Shown: piece after piece, positions 1 through 9,030 of the stretch
Numbering within the stretch: the stretch's first letter is position 1
Layout: every line of letters starts with the position of its first letter
NCBI GenBank assembly: GCA_964420925.1
Contig: CAYQVB010000102.1
Location: 10,256 to 74,255, forward strand
Source of the DNA: JAJEAD01 sp964420925
GTDB lineage: Bacteria > Pseudomonadota > Gammaproteobacteria > HK1
Reading direction: 5' to 3'
Length of the DNA stretch: 64,000 nucleotides
Position numbers and translations under genes: made by a program
The notes under the pieces: model-generated
Database searches by the model: none
The model's input: the letters and a program-made list of their open reading frames with translations, nothing else
What the model was told of the DNA's origin: nothing

Positions 1-128
1 GCGACAGGGTCGCGCGCACAGAAGGCGACCTCGGCGCCTTCGGCCGCCAGCCGCTCGACGATCGCCCGCCCGATGCCGCGGGTTCCGCCGGTCACCAGTG
101 CTTTCAGTCCGTCAAGGCCGAGATCCAT
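1..128 (-). CDS. SDR family oxidoreductase, N-terminal part (runs off window)
   Basis: Only the first 42 or so codons are inside the window. The start is the ATG at 126-128, with a good GGGAGG ribosome site just upstream. The visible residues give the Rossmann nucleotide-binding motif TGGTRGIG of short-chain dehydrogenases/reductases, followed by a helix typical of the NAD(P)-binding fold. The catalytic Tyr-x-x-x-Lys lies outside the window, so substrate and cofactor preference cannot be judged. It lies downstream of the Rieske oxygenase on the same strand with about 40 nt between them, so the two are probably cotranscribed. Confidence 0.85.
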   Translation of the reverse strand, partial: MDLGLDGLKALVTGGTRGIGRAIVERLAAEGAEVAFCARDPV

Positions 129-167
129 CGTTTTCCTCCCGTTACTTGCCGCCGGTTCCCCGGTCCC

Positions 168-1514
168 TCAGTCCTGGTAGGACCGTTCCAGCTCGACCAG
201 CCTCGCTTCGGCCTGCCGGCGCCGCTCCGACTCCGGCAGGTGACCGGTATCGACGTAGATGGCCATCACCTCGCTCGCCACCTTGGCGACCAACGCCTCG
301 TCTTCATCGCCCTGCGAGCGCGGGATCCGCAGCACCGAGTCGCCCGCACAGGTCGGGATCGGCCCGTTCGCGCCATCGGCCGGCTGGACCGGCTCGGAGC
401 CCTCGGCGAGTGCGCGCACCAGCGACTTGAAGCGCCGGCGAAACAGCGCGACCCCCTTGTCGGTCGTGCCGAGATGCTCATTGGTGCGAAGGTAAATCGG
501 GCCCTGGCTGCCCGCCGCCTCGACGTCGGAGGGCTCGCGCTGGCGTTCTTCGTAAGTGCGGTCCAGCCGGGCGCCGGCCTCCATCACCTCGAGATTGTCG
601 GGGCGCGAGTACTCTTCGTGATAGGGATCGCTGTGCTCGTTGAAGTGGCCGAGCACGAACACCCGGGTGTTGAAATCATCGAGCGGCACCAGCCAGCGTG
701 AATAGCTGCCCCGCCCGAAGTAGCGAGGGTGTTTGCCCTCCATGCTGAAGATTGCCCCCGCCTGCGTGAAGTTGGGAAACACGATGTCCTCGAGGCCGAC
801 CCAGATGTAGTCCTCCACCCGGCGGCTGTAGGTGTAGCGGTAACCGATCGGCGTCTCCACGTACTCCATCTGCGGCAGCACACCCCAACTGTCGTAGAAC
901 TGGGCATTGCCCGGAATGATGGTGTGCAGGTACACGGTGTGGGCCATGTCGAAGTTGTTCTCGACCAGGTGAAACCAGTTGGTCTCGAAGTGGTGCCCGG
1001 CATTCACGAAGACGGTGTCGGAGGTGACGAAGGTGTCGTAGATCGGGAACTCGGGCTGACGATCCGGCGGTCCCAGGTACGCGAATACCAGGCCCCGGCA
1101 CTCGCGGACCGGGTAGGCGCCGAGCTTCGCTCGCTTCCGGATGGGGCTGTTGGACGGCTCGAGCGGGGTTTCGAGCAGGGTGCCGTCGACGCCGTACAGC
1201 CAGCCGTGATAGCAGCAGCGCAGTCCCGACTCCTCGATGCGCCCGTATTCGAGGGAAGTGCCCCGGTGCAGGCAGTGGCGATGCAGCAGGCCGAGCGCGC
1301 GGTCCGGCCGGCGGAACAGCACGAGGTCCTCGCCGAGCACGCGGACCGGGAGCGGGCGCTTGTCGACCTCGGCGCTCAGCGCGACCGGTTGCCAGTAGCG
1401 ACGCATGAGCTCGCCGCAAGGCGTTCTCGGCCCCACCCGGGTCACCTCGGTATCCTCGACGCCCAAGGGGATGTCCGCGTGGTAGTAGCCCGTGAACTGG
1501 GGTTGGGTCGACAT
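168..1514 (-). CDS. Rieske [2Fe-2S] ring-hydroxylating oxygenase, alpha subunit type
   Basis: 448 aa from the ATG at 1512-1514, which has AGGAG 8 nt upstream; the open frame extends further 5' but into repeat DNA, so that extension was rejected. The Rieske cluster motif is C81-x-H83 and C100-x2-H103. The mononuclear iron motif is D189-x2-H192-x4-H197 within ENNFDMAHTVYLH. This is the usual architecture of terminal oxygenases that hydroxylate or demethylate with electrons from a reductase, which is not visible here. The SDR gene downstream would suit oxidation of a hydroxylated product. The substrate is unknown. The promoter region upstream is occupied by the repeat at 1681-1817. Confidence 0.9.
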   Translation of the reverse strand: MSTQPQFTGYYHADIPLGVEDTEVTRVGPRTPCGELMRRYWQPVALSAEVDKRPLPVRVLGEDLVLFRRPDRALGLLHRHCLHRGTSLEYGRIEESGLRCCYHGWLYGVDGTLLETPLEPSNSPIRKRAKLGAYPVRECRGLVFAYLGPPDRQPEFPIYDTFVTSDTVFVNAGHHFETNWFHLVENNFDMAHTVYLHTIIPGNAQFYDSWGVLPQMEYVETPIGYRYTYSRRVEDYIWVGLEDIVFPNFTQAGAIFSMEGKHPRYFGRGSYSRWLVPLDDFNTRVFVLGHFNEHSDPYHEEYSRPDNLEVMEAGARLDRTYEERQREPSDVEAAGSQGPIYLRTNEHLGTTDKGVALFRRRFKSLVRALAEGSEPVQPADGANGPIPTCAGDSVLRIPRSQGDEDEALVAKVASEVMAIYVDTGHLPESERRRQAEARLVELERSYQD

Positions 1515-1966
1515 CGACGCTTCTCCTGGCCCGCCTGCCTGGCGAGTGTGTGCGAGATTCCGCCGCGAGGTAAAGCGAATTTGCGTCTCCGTGGACGGCA
1601 TCCCGGTCATGACTCGAGGGGGCGCGCTGCGCGTGAGCAGGGGAGGGGCATTTCGCAGCTCCAGGGAACTTGTCGTGACCCACTGTTCGGGTGGATTCCC
1701 GCGCATCAAGAGAATGACGGGAGGTGGTCTCCGATGTGGTTTCCATCATTCCCGCGGAAGCGGGAATCCACGTGTGGTGGGGATTTTCCAAACAAGCGGG
1801 AATCCACCCGAACAGTGTAGTTCGCATTGGAAGCACCGGTTCGGCCGGCGTGAAATGCATCTGGGTTCACAGGGCAGGGAACCTTGTGCCGGCGGGCTTC
1901 GCGGAGCGATGATTGCGAAGGTCAATGGGAAAGCCGTCCGGCGGCTCATCAGGAAGGTCAATCGAA
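1515..1966. repeat. Gene-free stretch holding a MITE-like element with 22-bp perfect inverted ends
   Basis: No gene was recognised between the divergent Rieske and TauD genes. An element at 1681-1817 is bounded by perfectly complementary 22-bp arms (1681-1702 and 1796-1817), each containing GGGTGGATTCCCGC or its complement. Inside it the 20-bp palindrome ATTCCCGCGGAAGCGGGAAT lies at 1748-1767. The flank to about 1850 also matches sequence beside the repeat at 4.8 kb, so the full unit is longer than the palindromic core. Related modules recur near 17.1, 23.6, 25.5 and 58.4 kb. Confidence 0.85.
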
Positions 1967-2803
1967 GTGAGCTATCAACACATCGAGGTCAGCCCGCTCG
2001 CCGGGGCGCTGGGAGCGGAGGTCAGTGGTCCGGATCTCTCCCGGCCCCTGCCATCGGAGGTTCGCGGAGAGGTGCTCGATGCGCTTCACCGGTACCTGGT
2101 GATCTTCTTCCGGGATCAGGAGCTCGACTGCGCGCAGCACCACGCGTTCGCCGGCAATTTCGGCCCGCCCATCCCGCACCCCTTCACCAAGGGGCTCGAC
2201 GAGTGGCCGGAAACCATCGAGATCATCCGGTCCCCGGGGGAGCCCTACAACTGGGACAGCAAGTTCCACTCCGATCTCATGTTCCTGGAGGAGCCGCCGA
2301 TGGGCGCGAGCCTCTACGCGCTCGAAATCCCTCCATTTGGCGGCGATACCGTGTTCGTGAACATGTACCTCGCCTACGAGACCCTGTCGGAAGGATTGAA
2401 GAAAGTGCTCTGCGGCCTCCGGGGAGTGAACGAGTCGGGGTCCCCGGCCAACTACTCGACTCCGGGGGCGATGTCCGGGAAGGAGGGCCAGCCCATGGCC
2501 GCTTCGCATCCGGTGGTGCGCACGCACCCCGTTACCGGCCGCAAGTCACTGTTCGTGAGCCCGGGGTTCACTCGTCGCTTCGAGGGCATGACGGACGAGG
2601 AGAGCCGGCCGCTCATCGACTTCCTGTGCGAGCATGCTCTGCGGCCCGAGTTCACCTGCCGCTTCCGCTGGTCTCCGGGCGCGATTGCGGTATGGGACAA
2701 CCGGGTGAGCCTGCATCGCGCCGTGCCGGATTTCTTCGGCGAGGTCGACAAACATCGCCGGGTGATGCACCGGGTCACCATCGGAGGCGACCGCCCGGTC
2801 TGA
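1967..2803 (+). CDS. TauD/TfdA-type 2-oxoglutarate/Fe(II) dioxygenase
   Basis: 278 aa from GTG 1967, chosen because AGGAAGG lies 9 nt upstream and the product then begins SYQHIEVSPLAGALGAEV, the usual start of the family. A TTG at 1913 would add 18 unconserved residues. The iron ligands are H101-x-D103 (FHSDLMF) and a distal His at 250 (SLHRAV), followed by arginines at 264-269 expected to bind 2-oxoglutarate. The family hydroxylates small substrates such as taurine, sulfonates, phenoxyacids or carnitine-like amines, using 2-oxoglutarate and O2. The substrate is not readable. An ABC solute-binding protein follows 219 nt downstream on the same strand and may deliver it. Confidence 0.88.
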   Translation: MSYQHIEVSPLAGALGAEVSGPDLSRPLPSEVRGEVLDALHRYLVIFFRDQELDCAQHHAFAGNFGPPIPHPFTKGLDEWPETIEIIRSPGEPYNWDSKFHSDLMFLEEPPMGASLYALEIPPFGGDTVFVNMYLAYETLSEGLKKVLCGLRGVNESGSPANYSTPGAMSGKEGQPMAASHPVVRTHPVTGRKSLFVSPGFTRRFEGMTDEESRPLIDFLCEHALRPEFTCRFRWSPGAIAVWDNRVSLHRAVPDFFGEVDKHRRVMHRVTIGGDRPV

Positions 2804-3022
2804 GGCGAAGTGGTGCACTTGGAGACGGCCTTCGGTGCTCCTTCCGCCCGGGCTTTCGACATGGAGAGCGCCGGCTGCGCTCGCCGGCAGGGGCGCAGCC
2901 CGGACAGGATTCCACCGCCCACGGAGTCGGTGAGCAATGCACCATATCCACGGACCACCGTCCGCACGGTTCAAATCAGCCGGGCTTGAACGCTCGGCCA
3001 TCCACACATGAGGAGAAGTGAA

Positions 3023-4609
3023 GTGAAGCGACTCGACGAGTTGAAGAAGCAGGTATCGGAAGGCGCCTTGAGCCGGCGCGAGTTCATGCAACGCGCCGCG
3101 GCGCTCGGAGTGGTGGCGGGGACTTCGTCCGCGCTGTTCTCCTCCGCCGCACAGGCGTCGACTCCGAAGCGCGGCGGCCATCTCCGCGTCGGCTGGACCG
3201 GCGGATCGACCACCGACTCGCTCGATCCCATCCACCTCACGAGCACCTTCACCGGCATGCTCTTCTACAACATCGGCAGCCAGCTCACCGAGATTACGTC
3301 GGACGGGCAGCTCGGTCCGGAGCTGGCCGAGTCCTGGGAGGCGAACCAGGGCGCGACGGAGTGGACCTTCAACCTTCGCCAGGGGGTCGAGTTCCACAAC
3401 GGCAAGACCCTGGACGCCGACGACGTCATCGCCTCCATCGACCGCCAGCGCGGAGAGGACTCGCAGTCCGCCACCAAGTCCATCGCCGAGACGATCACGG
3501 AGATGCGCAAGGACGGGCCGAACCGCGTGATCTTCACGCTGCAGGAGGGCAATGCGGACTTTCCCGTTTCGCTTTCCGCCCAGACCTTCTACATCCTCCC
3601 GGCCGTGGACGGCCAGGTGCAGCCCGGCATCGGCACCGGGGGGTACATGCTCGAGTCCTGGGATCCTGGAGTGCGGGGGTCGCTCAAGCGCCACCCGAAC
3701 TTCTTCCGGGAGGATCGCGCCTTTTTCGACTCGGTCGAAATCACTGTGGTCGCCGACTCCACCAGCCGCCAGACCGGACTGGTCACGGGAGAGTTCGACA
3801 TCATCGACGACGTGCCGCCGATCACTGCCAACCTGCTCGCCAAGAAGGCGGGCGTCGAGGTGCTGAACACCCCCGGCCTCAAGCACTACACCTTCCCCAT
3901 GCGCCTGGACATGGCGCCCTTCATGGACAACAACGATCTGCGCCTCGCGCTCAAGTACGCCTTCGACCGCGAGGACGCGCTGGATCGATGGCTGCAAGGG
4001 TACGGCGCGCTCGGCAACGACCATCCGATCTCGCCCGCCAACCGCTTCTACAATCCGGATATTCCGCAGCGCGAGTACGACCCCGACAAGGCGAAGTTCC
4101 ATCTCAAGAAGGCGGGCATGGAGGGCTTCAGCCACGAGCTGAGCGGCTCGGACTTCTATGCCGGGTGCATGGACCTGATCCTGCTGTACAAGGAGCACGC
4201 GGCGAAGGCGGGCGTCGAGATCATCCCCAACCGGATGCCGACCGACGGCTACTGGTCCGACGTGTGGCTCAAGCACCCCTGGAGCGCTTCCTTCTGGAGC
4301 GGCCGGCCCACCGAGGACTGGATGTTCACGCAGGCCTACTCCGCCGAGTCCAACTGGAACGAGACCTACTGGAAGCACGAGCGCTTCAATATGCTGCTCA
4401 GAGAGGCCCGGGCGGAGCTCGATGAGGCCAAGCGACGCGACATGTACGGGGAGATGCAGCGCATCTGCCGCGACGAGGGCGGGGCGGTCATCCCCCTCTT
4501 CGCAAGCTGGATCAGCGCGCACTCCGACAAGATCGCGGTTCCCGACGCGGTGGCGGGCAACTGGGCGATGGACGGCTACAAGTACCTCCAGCGCTGGTGG
4601 TTCGCCTGA
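3023..4609 (+). CDS. Family-5 ABC solute-binding protein (dipeptide/oligopeptide type), Tat signal
   Basis: 528 aa from GTG 3023, with AGGAG 7 nt upstream; the ATG at 3008 overlaps that ribosome site and is less likely. The N-terminus has a twin-arginine motif SRREFMQ followed by a hydrophobic stretch and ASTPKRGG, typical of a Tat-exported periplasmic protein. The body carries SBP_bac_5 landmarks such as EWTFNLRQGVEFHNGK and YDPDKAKFHLKKAG. No permease or ATPase genes adjoin it, so it is an orphan receptor for an ABC importer encoded elsewhere. It resembles the protein at 7170-8759 in signal, length and several motifs (for example DGYW near residue 410), so the two are likely paralogs. The ligand is unknown. 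Confidence 0.9.
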   Translation: MKRLDELKKQVSEGALSRREFMQRAAALGVVAGTSSALFSSAAQASTPKRGGHLRVGWTGGSTTDSLDPIHLTSTFTGMLFYNIGSQLTEITSDGQLGPELAESWEANQGATEWTFNLRQGVEFHNGKTLDADDVIASIDRQRGEDSQSATKSIAETITEMRKDGPNRVIFTLQEGNADFPVSLSAQTFYILPAVDGQVQPGIGTGGYMLESWDPGVRGSLKRHPNFFREDRAFFDSVEITVVADSTSRQTGLVTGEFDIIDDVPPITANLLAKKAGVEVLNTPGLKHYTFPMRLDMAPFMDNNDLRLALKYAFDREDALDRWLQGYGALGNDHPISPANRFYNPDIPQREYDPDKAKFHLKKAGMEGFSHELSGSDFYAGCMDLILLYKEHAAKAGVEIIPNRMPTDGYWSDVWLKHPWSASFWSGRPTEDWMFTQAYSAESNWNETYWKHERFNMLLREARAELDEAKRRDMYGEMQRICRDEGGAVIPLFASWISAHSDKIAVPDAVAGNWAMDGYKYLQRWWFA

Positions 4610-4630
4610 GCGTTCGCCGAGCGGCATGAA

Positions 4631-4670
4631 CCGGAGCAGGCCGCCTCCGCCCGGAGACGGCCTGCTCCGG
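4631..4670 (+). terminator. Hairpin terminator after the solute-binding protein gene
   Basis: Perfect 13-bp inverted repeat: CCGGAGCAGGCCG at 4631-4643 and its complement at 4658-4670, with a 14-nt loop, 21 nt after the stop codon. No T-run follows, so it may act as a processing or stability hairpin instead of a strict intrinsic terminator. Confidence 0.6.
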
Positions 4671-4800
4671 CAACGGCATGCCATTCGAGGCCCGCGTGCG
4701 CACACGCGAAGCGATGGTGTGGCGCGTCCGATGCCGCCAGGCGAGGAGGTGGGAGAGGAGACGCGGCGTGGCCCAGCGCCGCTTCAAGCTGACCGAACCT

Positions 4801-4900
4801 GTGCTCCCAACGCGAGCTGTACGGTCTCGGGTGGATTCCCGTGGTCAGCGGGAATCCACGCAAGAGCAAGTGGCAACGGACCTTTGCGGGCGTCCCGGAA
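4801..4900. repeat. Copy of the dispersed GTGGATTCCC repeat family
   Basis: Inverted arms GTGGATTCCCG (4831-4841) and CGGGAATCCAC (4849-4859) surround a 7-nt loop, one base longer in spacing than the ATTCCC-N8-GGGAAT palindrome found elsewhere. The left flank (4790-4830) resembles the complement of sequence at 1818-1855. The right flank, AAGTGGCAACGGACCTT, matches the complement of about 17119-17136. It lies between the convergent solute-binding protein and aldo/keto reductase genes. Nothing else was seen in 4610-4912 apart from the hairpin at 4631-4670. Confidence 0.75.
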
Positions 4901-4912
4901 GTGAGCGCCCGC

Positions 4913-5917
4913 TCAATGTGCGTCGCGGCGCTCGGGATGTCGCTCGCGCTGCGGAAGCTCGCCCCACGGCCCGGTGAATCCGGGCGTCGAGGGCTGCCCG
5001 GGGGGGACCACGGTCGAGACGAAGGCTTCGTCCTCCTCGTCGAGGCGCTGCTCGACCGCGCGCAGGTAGTCCGCCCACTGGGGTGCGGTGCGCGGCCCCG
5101 CAATCGCGCTCGTCACGTCGGCGTGGTCGACGGTCCAGCGGGTCGCGAAGTGGGCCGGGGCCATGCCTCGCCCTTCGGCGTAATCCGCGATGCGCCGCGC
5201 CGCATCGAACGAGGCGTCGTGAAACTCGACCTCGGAGTAACGGGTGTCGCCTCTCGTTCCGCGCGCGTCTTTCCCGGCCGCGCCACGGTACTTGCCGGTC
5301 AGCAGGCCCCCGGCGAGGGGGCTGTAGACCGCCGCCCCGATTCCGAAGTGGCGGGCGGCGGGAAAGACTTCGACTTCGGCGACCCGGTTCAGGATGTTGT
5401 AGTAGGGCTGGCAGACGACCGGCTGCGGCACCTCGAGGCGCCGGCAGCGGTGGACCATGTCCGCCATCTCCCAGCCCGCAAAGTTGCTGATGCCGAAGTG
5501 GCGCACCTTGCCCCCCGCGATGAGCTCGCCGAGGGTCTCCAGCGTCTCGTCGATCTCGGTCTCAGGATCGGGCTGGTGCAGGTAGTAGATGTCCACGCAG
5601 TCCATCTGGAGGCGTTGGCGGCTCCCCTCGATCGCCGCCATCATGGACGACCGGGCGAGTCTGCCCGTCCCACTGCTCGCCCCCCCGACCTTGGTCGCCA
5701 CCACCCATCGTTCCCGATCGCCTGCGAGCGCGGCACCCACGATGCGCTCCGATTCGCCGCCCGCGTACACGTCGGCGGTGTCGATGAAGTTGACGCCGGC
5801 CTCGCGCGCGGACGCGATGATGCGCAGCGCCTCTTCACGTGGCGTGTGTCCTCCGAACATCCAGGCCCCGAGGCAGAGGGCGGATACTTCGAGATCGGCG
5901 AGGCGGCGGTACTCCAT
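4913..5917 (-). CDS. Aldo/keto reductase
   Basis: 334 aa from the ATG at 5915-5917; another ATG two codons upstream is too close to the GGGAG site. The protein starts MEYRRLADLEVSALCLG and shows the family signatures: DTADVYAGGESE (catalytic Asp and Tyr), ATKVGG (catalytic Lys) and YYLHQPDPE (catalytic His). It should be a cytosolic NAD(P)H-dependent carbonyl reductase of the YhdN/Tas-like bacterial group. It stands divergently from the VOC gene with 132 nt between them. The long in-frame 5' extension to 6595 overlaps the VOC gene and is spurious. Confidence 0.9.
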   Translation of the reverse strand: MEYRRLADLEVSALCLGAWMFGGHTPREEALRIIASAREAGVNFIDTADVYAGGESERIVGAALAGDRERWVVATKVGGASSGTGRLARSSMMAAIEGSRQRLQMDCVDIYYLHQPDPETEIDETLETLGELIAGGKVRHFGISNFAGWEMADMVHRCRRLEVPQPVVCQPYYNILNRVAEVEVFPAARHFGIGAAVYSPLAGGLLTGKYRGAAGKDARGTRGDTRYSEVEFHDASFDAARRIADYAEGRGMAPAHFATRWTVDHADVTSAIAGPRTAPQWADYLRAVEQRLDEEDEAFVSTVVPPGQPSTPGFTGPWGELPQRERHPERRDAH

Positions 5918-6049
5918 CGTCATCGTCTCCCTGCTGTCCGCTGCGTATCCTCCCGGTCGGAGCCGCCGTTTACAATCCGCCCGGCACTCGGGGGGCGAAT
6001 TCGACGGCCGGTTCGCCTCTCGAGCGCCCCAACACGGAGGACCAGCGGC

Positions 6050-6499
6050 ATGCTCGGCATCGAAAAAGTGGACCACGTAGGGATTCGGGTCACGGATCCC
6101 GCCGTCTCCATCGCCTTCTACGAAGGACTCGGATTCAAGACCCTCTCCAACACGGGCTTCTACCAGGGTCACCCGATCATCATGCAGCACCCGTCGGGGG
6201 TTGTGCTCAACCTCCTCGGTCCCGGCAACATGCCGAACGACAAGAATGTCCTCATGGACATCGACGAGAAGTACCCCGGCATCACTCACGTGTCGTTCAA
6301 GGTCGCCTCCATGGAGGCCACCCGGCGCTTCCTCGAAGAGAAGGGCATCCCGCTGAGCGGTCAGTTCTCGTTCAAGGGCATGCACGCGGTCTTCATTCGC
6401 GACCCGGACCGCAATGTCATCGAGCTCGACGCCTACGCCGGGGAGGAGCCCGAGACCCGCGGCGGCGGGCAGTCCGCCGGCTACGAAGCGCACCCGTGA
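6050..6499 (+). CDS. VOC superfamily (glyoxalase/bleomycin resistance fold) protein
   Basis: 149 aa from ATG 6050, with ACGGAGGA 8 nt upstream. It is a single VOC domain with paired beta-alpha-beta-beta-beta modules: DHVGIRVTDPAVSIAFYEGLGF at the N-terminus and THVSFKVASMEATRRFLEEKG in the second half. The likely metal ligands are the His of DHVGI, an acidic residue after the first module, the His of THVSF and the Glu of NVIELDAY. Such proteins are glyoxalases, epimerases, extradiol-type lyases or dioxygenases; the reaction cannot be chosen from sequence. The acetyltransferase gene follows after 58 nt. Confidence 0.85.
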   Translation: MLGIEKVDHVGIRVTDPAVSIAFYEGLGFKTLSNTGFYQGHPIIMQHPSGVVLNLLGPGNMPNDKNVLMDIDEKYPGITHVSFKVASMEATRRFLEEKGIPLSGQFSFKGMHAVFIRDPDRNVIELDAYAGEEPETRGGGQSAGYEAHP

Positions 6500-6557
6500 C
6501 CTCTGCCGTCCCGGAAGCTTCCGCACCCGAGTTCGTTCGGGCGGGAGACGGTGTCCG

Positions 6558-7079
6558 ATGATTCGCTCTTGTCGCCCCGACGAGCGCGCTCGCATTCACT
6601 ACATCATCAACGATGCAGCGGTCGCCTATCGCGGCATCATCCCCGACGATCGCTGGCACGAGCCGTACATGGGCGAGGACGAGCTGGACGCGGAGATCGC
6701 GGCCGGAGTCCGTTTTCTCGGCTGGTATGCGCCCGGCGACCTGCTTCTGGGCGTCATGGGCGCGCAGGATGTGCAGGACGTGACCCTGATCCGTCACGCC
6801 TACGTGTTGAGCGCGGAGCGCCGGCGCGGCATCGGTTCCGCCCTGATCGAAGCCCTGATGGAGTCGGCGCAACGCCCGCTCCTGATCGGGACCTGGGCGG
6901 CGGCGAGCTGGGCGATTGCCTTCTACGAAGGGCACGGCTTCCAGGTCGTCGCGGACACGGAGGCCCTGCTGAGGCGCTACTGGACGATTCCGGATCGCCA
7001 GATCGAGACCTCGGTGGTGCTGGCGGATCGGCGCTGGTTCGATACGAGAGGAAAGGGAGCGGGATCCGGCACCAGGTAG
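6558..7079 (+). CDS. GNAT family N-acetyltransferase
   Basis: 173 aa from ATG 6558. The acetyl-CoA pyrophosphate loop (motif A) is visible as RRRGIGSALIEALM around residues 90-103, preceded by the strand VTLIRHAYVLSAE. The C-terminal part has WAIAFYEGHGFQVV, the common AIxFYExxGF signature of the family. The acceptor substrate is unknown. It probably shares a transcript with the VOC gene 58 nt upstream. A strong hairpin follows its stop codon. Confidence 0.88.
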   Translation: MIRSCRPDERARIHYIINDAAVAYRGIIPDDRWHEPYMGEDELDAEIAAGVRFLGWYAPGDLLLGVMGAQDVQDVTLIRHAYVLSAERRRGIGSALIEALMESAQRPLLIGTWAAASWAIAFYEGHGFQVVADTEALLRRYWTIPDRQIETSVVLADRRWFDTRGKGAGSGTR

Positions 7080-7118
7080 GCGCCGGCCTCGGCTCGCCGC
7101 GCCGGAGGGCGAGAAGGA

Positions 7119-7141
7119 GAGCCCCGCCAGAAGCGGGGCTC
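7119..7141. terminator. Bidirectional hairpin between convergent genes
   Basis: GAGCCCCGC (7119-7127) and GCGGGGCTC (7133-7141) form a perfect 9-bp stem with a 5-nt loop. It lies between the acetyltransferase stop at 7079 and the solute-binding protein stop at 7170 on the other strand, so it can serve both transcripts. Confidence 0.7.
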
Positions 7142-7169
7142 GTCCGCGTTGGGCCCGCCGGAAGGTGCG

Positions 7170-8759
7170 TCAGGCCATGTTGTCGTCGACCCAGACCTCC
7201 TCGTACAGCCAGCCGGCGCTCAGGAAGAAGGCGGAGCTGCCGCGGTAGCCCTGGACCCGGGCGTGGGTGGCTTCGACGAAGTTCATGTACATCGGGTTGA
7301 ACGCGCCGCCGTCGTCGTGCAGCAGGGTCTCCGCCTCGCAGTAGATCTCGTAGCGCAAGGCGGGATCGGTGGTCTTGCGTCCCATTACCAGGAGCTCGTC
7401 GAAGCGCTCGTTCTTCCACTGCGTCTCGTTCCACTCCGCCTCCGAGTGGTAGACGAGGGTGAGAATGAGATCCGCGGTGGGCCGCGAGTTCCAGTTGGAG
7501 GCGCACATCGGCACCTTCATCCAGGTGCTGTCCCAGTAGCCGTCGTCGGGCATCCGCTTGATGTCGATCTCGATGCCGGCGGTCCTCGCCCCTTCCTGCA
7601 GGAGGACGGTGGCGTCGACCGCGAAGTCGCCGGCCGCATTCGAGGCGGCGATCTCGATGCCGGAAAGGCCCGTCTTCTCCCAGTAGAAGCGTGCCTTGTC
7701 GGGGTCGTAGTCGTGCTGCGGGATCTCCCGGCAGTACATCGGAATGCTGGGGTTGACGGAGAAGTCGTTGCCGACGGTGCCGTGGCCCTTCAGCAGCGAG
7801 TCGACCATCTGCTGGCGATCGATGCAGTGCTTGAGCGCCAGGCGCACGTTGAGGTCGTTGGTCGGCGGCCGATCGCACATCATCGCCCACAGGAACTGCG
7901 CCCCCGAGGGGGTGGAGTGCACGGTGACGTTCGGGTCCTTGTCGAGCAGCGCGGCAATGCGCGCGTCGACCGGCGAGATGCCGATGTCGCCGGTGCGCAG
8001 TCCGTTCGTCCGTGCGGTGGCGTCGGTGATGCCCTGGGTGATGTAGGTGTCGACCCAGGCCACGTCGGGCTTCCAGTAGTTCTCGTTGCGGGTCACGATC
8101 GACTGGAGCCCGGGCTCGAACTCCACCAGCTTGTAGGGGCCGGTGCCGACTACCGGATCGCCGTCCTTCCAGCCCTCGGGAACGATCGAGGTGTGGTAGT
8201 CGTGACCGAACTGGATGGGAAGATCCGCGTTGCCGGAGTTGAGAGTGATCTTGAGCACGTTGTTGCCGTCCGCCTTCATGTCCACTATCGACGACAGCAA
8301 GGTCTTCGAGGGAGACTTCGAATCTTCCTTGATGTGCTCGTTCAGCGAGTAGATGACGTCGTTCACGGTGAGCGTCTTGCCGTTGTGGAACTCCACGCCC
8401 TCGCGCAGCTTGAAGGTCCACTCGGTGGCGTCGTTGGCGGCCTCCCACTCTTCCGCCAGGTTCGGTACCGCGTTCAGGTTCCGATCGAGGTTGGTGATCC
8501 GGTTGTAGACCTGATACGAGCGGTTGGCATCGGTCCCGGTGGTCATCTTGGTCGGATCGTAGGTCTCCGTCTGGCTGGTTTCCTCGGAGGCGACCGTCAC
8601 CTCGCCACCGCGCTTGGGCGTGGCAGCGTAGGCGGATTGGCCGAGCAGGGTTGCGCCGGCAGTGGCGGAGATTCCCAGGGCGGCGGCTCGGCTGAGAAAC
8701 TCGCGCCGGCCCATGCGGCCCGCGTTCATGTCTTTCAACAGGATGTCGATGTCGTTCAT
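7170..8759 (-). CDS. Family-5 ABC solute-binding protein, Tat signal
   Basis: 529 aa from the ATG at 8757-8759, with GAGGAA 7 nt upstream. The Tat signal is GRREFLSRAAALG, followed by a hydrophobic segment and YAATPKRGGEVTVAS. SBP_bac_5 landmarks include EWTFKLREGVEFHNGK and YDPDKARFYWEKTG. It shares the TPKRGG mature start, FHNGKTL and PDDGYW-like segments with the protein at 3023-4609, indicating an old duplication. No ABC permease or ATPase genes are next to it. The periplasmic ligand is unknown; family members bind peptides, opines, nickel, glutathione or other small organics. Confidence 0.9.
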   Translation of the reverse strand: MNDIDILLKDMNAGRMGRREFLSRAAALGISATAGATLLGQSAYAATPKRGGEVTVASEETSQTETYDPTKMTTGTDANRSYQVYNRITNLDRNLNAVPNLAEEWEAANDATEWTFKLREGVEFHNGKTLTVNDVIYSLNEHIKEDSKSPSKTLLSSIVDMKADGNNVLKITLNSGNADLPIQFGHDYHTSIVPEGWKDGDPVVGTGPYKLVEFEPGLQSIVTRNENYWKPDVAWVDTYITQGITDATARTNGLRTGDIGISPVDARIAALLDKDPNVTVHSTPSGAQFLWAMMCDRPPTNDLNVRLALKHCIDRQQMVDSLLKGHGTVGNDFSVNPSIPMYCREIPQHDYDPDKARFYWEKTGLSGIEIAASNAAGDFAVDATVLLQEGARTAGIEIDIKRMPDDGYWDSTWMKVPMCASNWNSRPTADLILTLVYHSEAEWNETQWKNERFDELLVMGRKTTDPALRYEIYCEAETLLHDDGGAFNPMYMNFVEATHARVQGYRGSSAFFLSAGWLYEEVWVDDNMA

Positions 8760-9030
8760 ATGACCGTTCCTCGCGGTTGACTCGAGCACGTCAGCATGCT
8801 CGGTGCAGAGGCCCGGCCCATCGACCGGGCCTCGACGCAGTGTACGCCTCCCGTTTCGACAGCGCGCGAGCACCGTTCGGGGCGGATCCCCGGCCACGAC
8901 ATCGGCTCGGACGACATGCAGCCCACCGGCGCTGGCCGCAGCGCTTCGCATCACGCCGCCCCGATGCGAGGGAGCCGCTTCGGCTGCGCCCGACTCCCGT
9001 GCTTGGCGCGCACGGATGAGCGAGAATGCC

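Noticed and set aside
2546..4705. 719-codon antisense frame over the solute-binding protein gene
   Set aside because: Same reason: the sense strand encodes a clear Tat-exported SBP_bac_5 protein and the antisense product has no motif.
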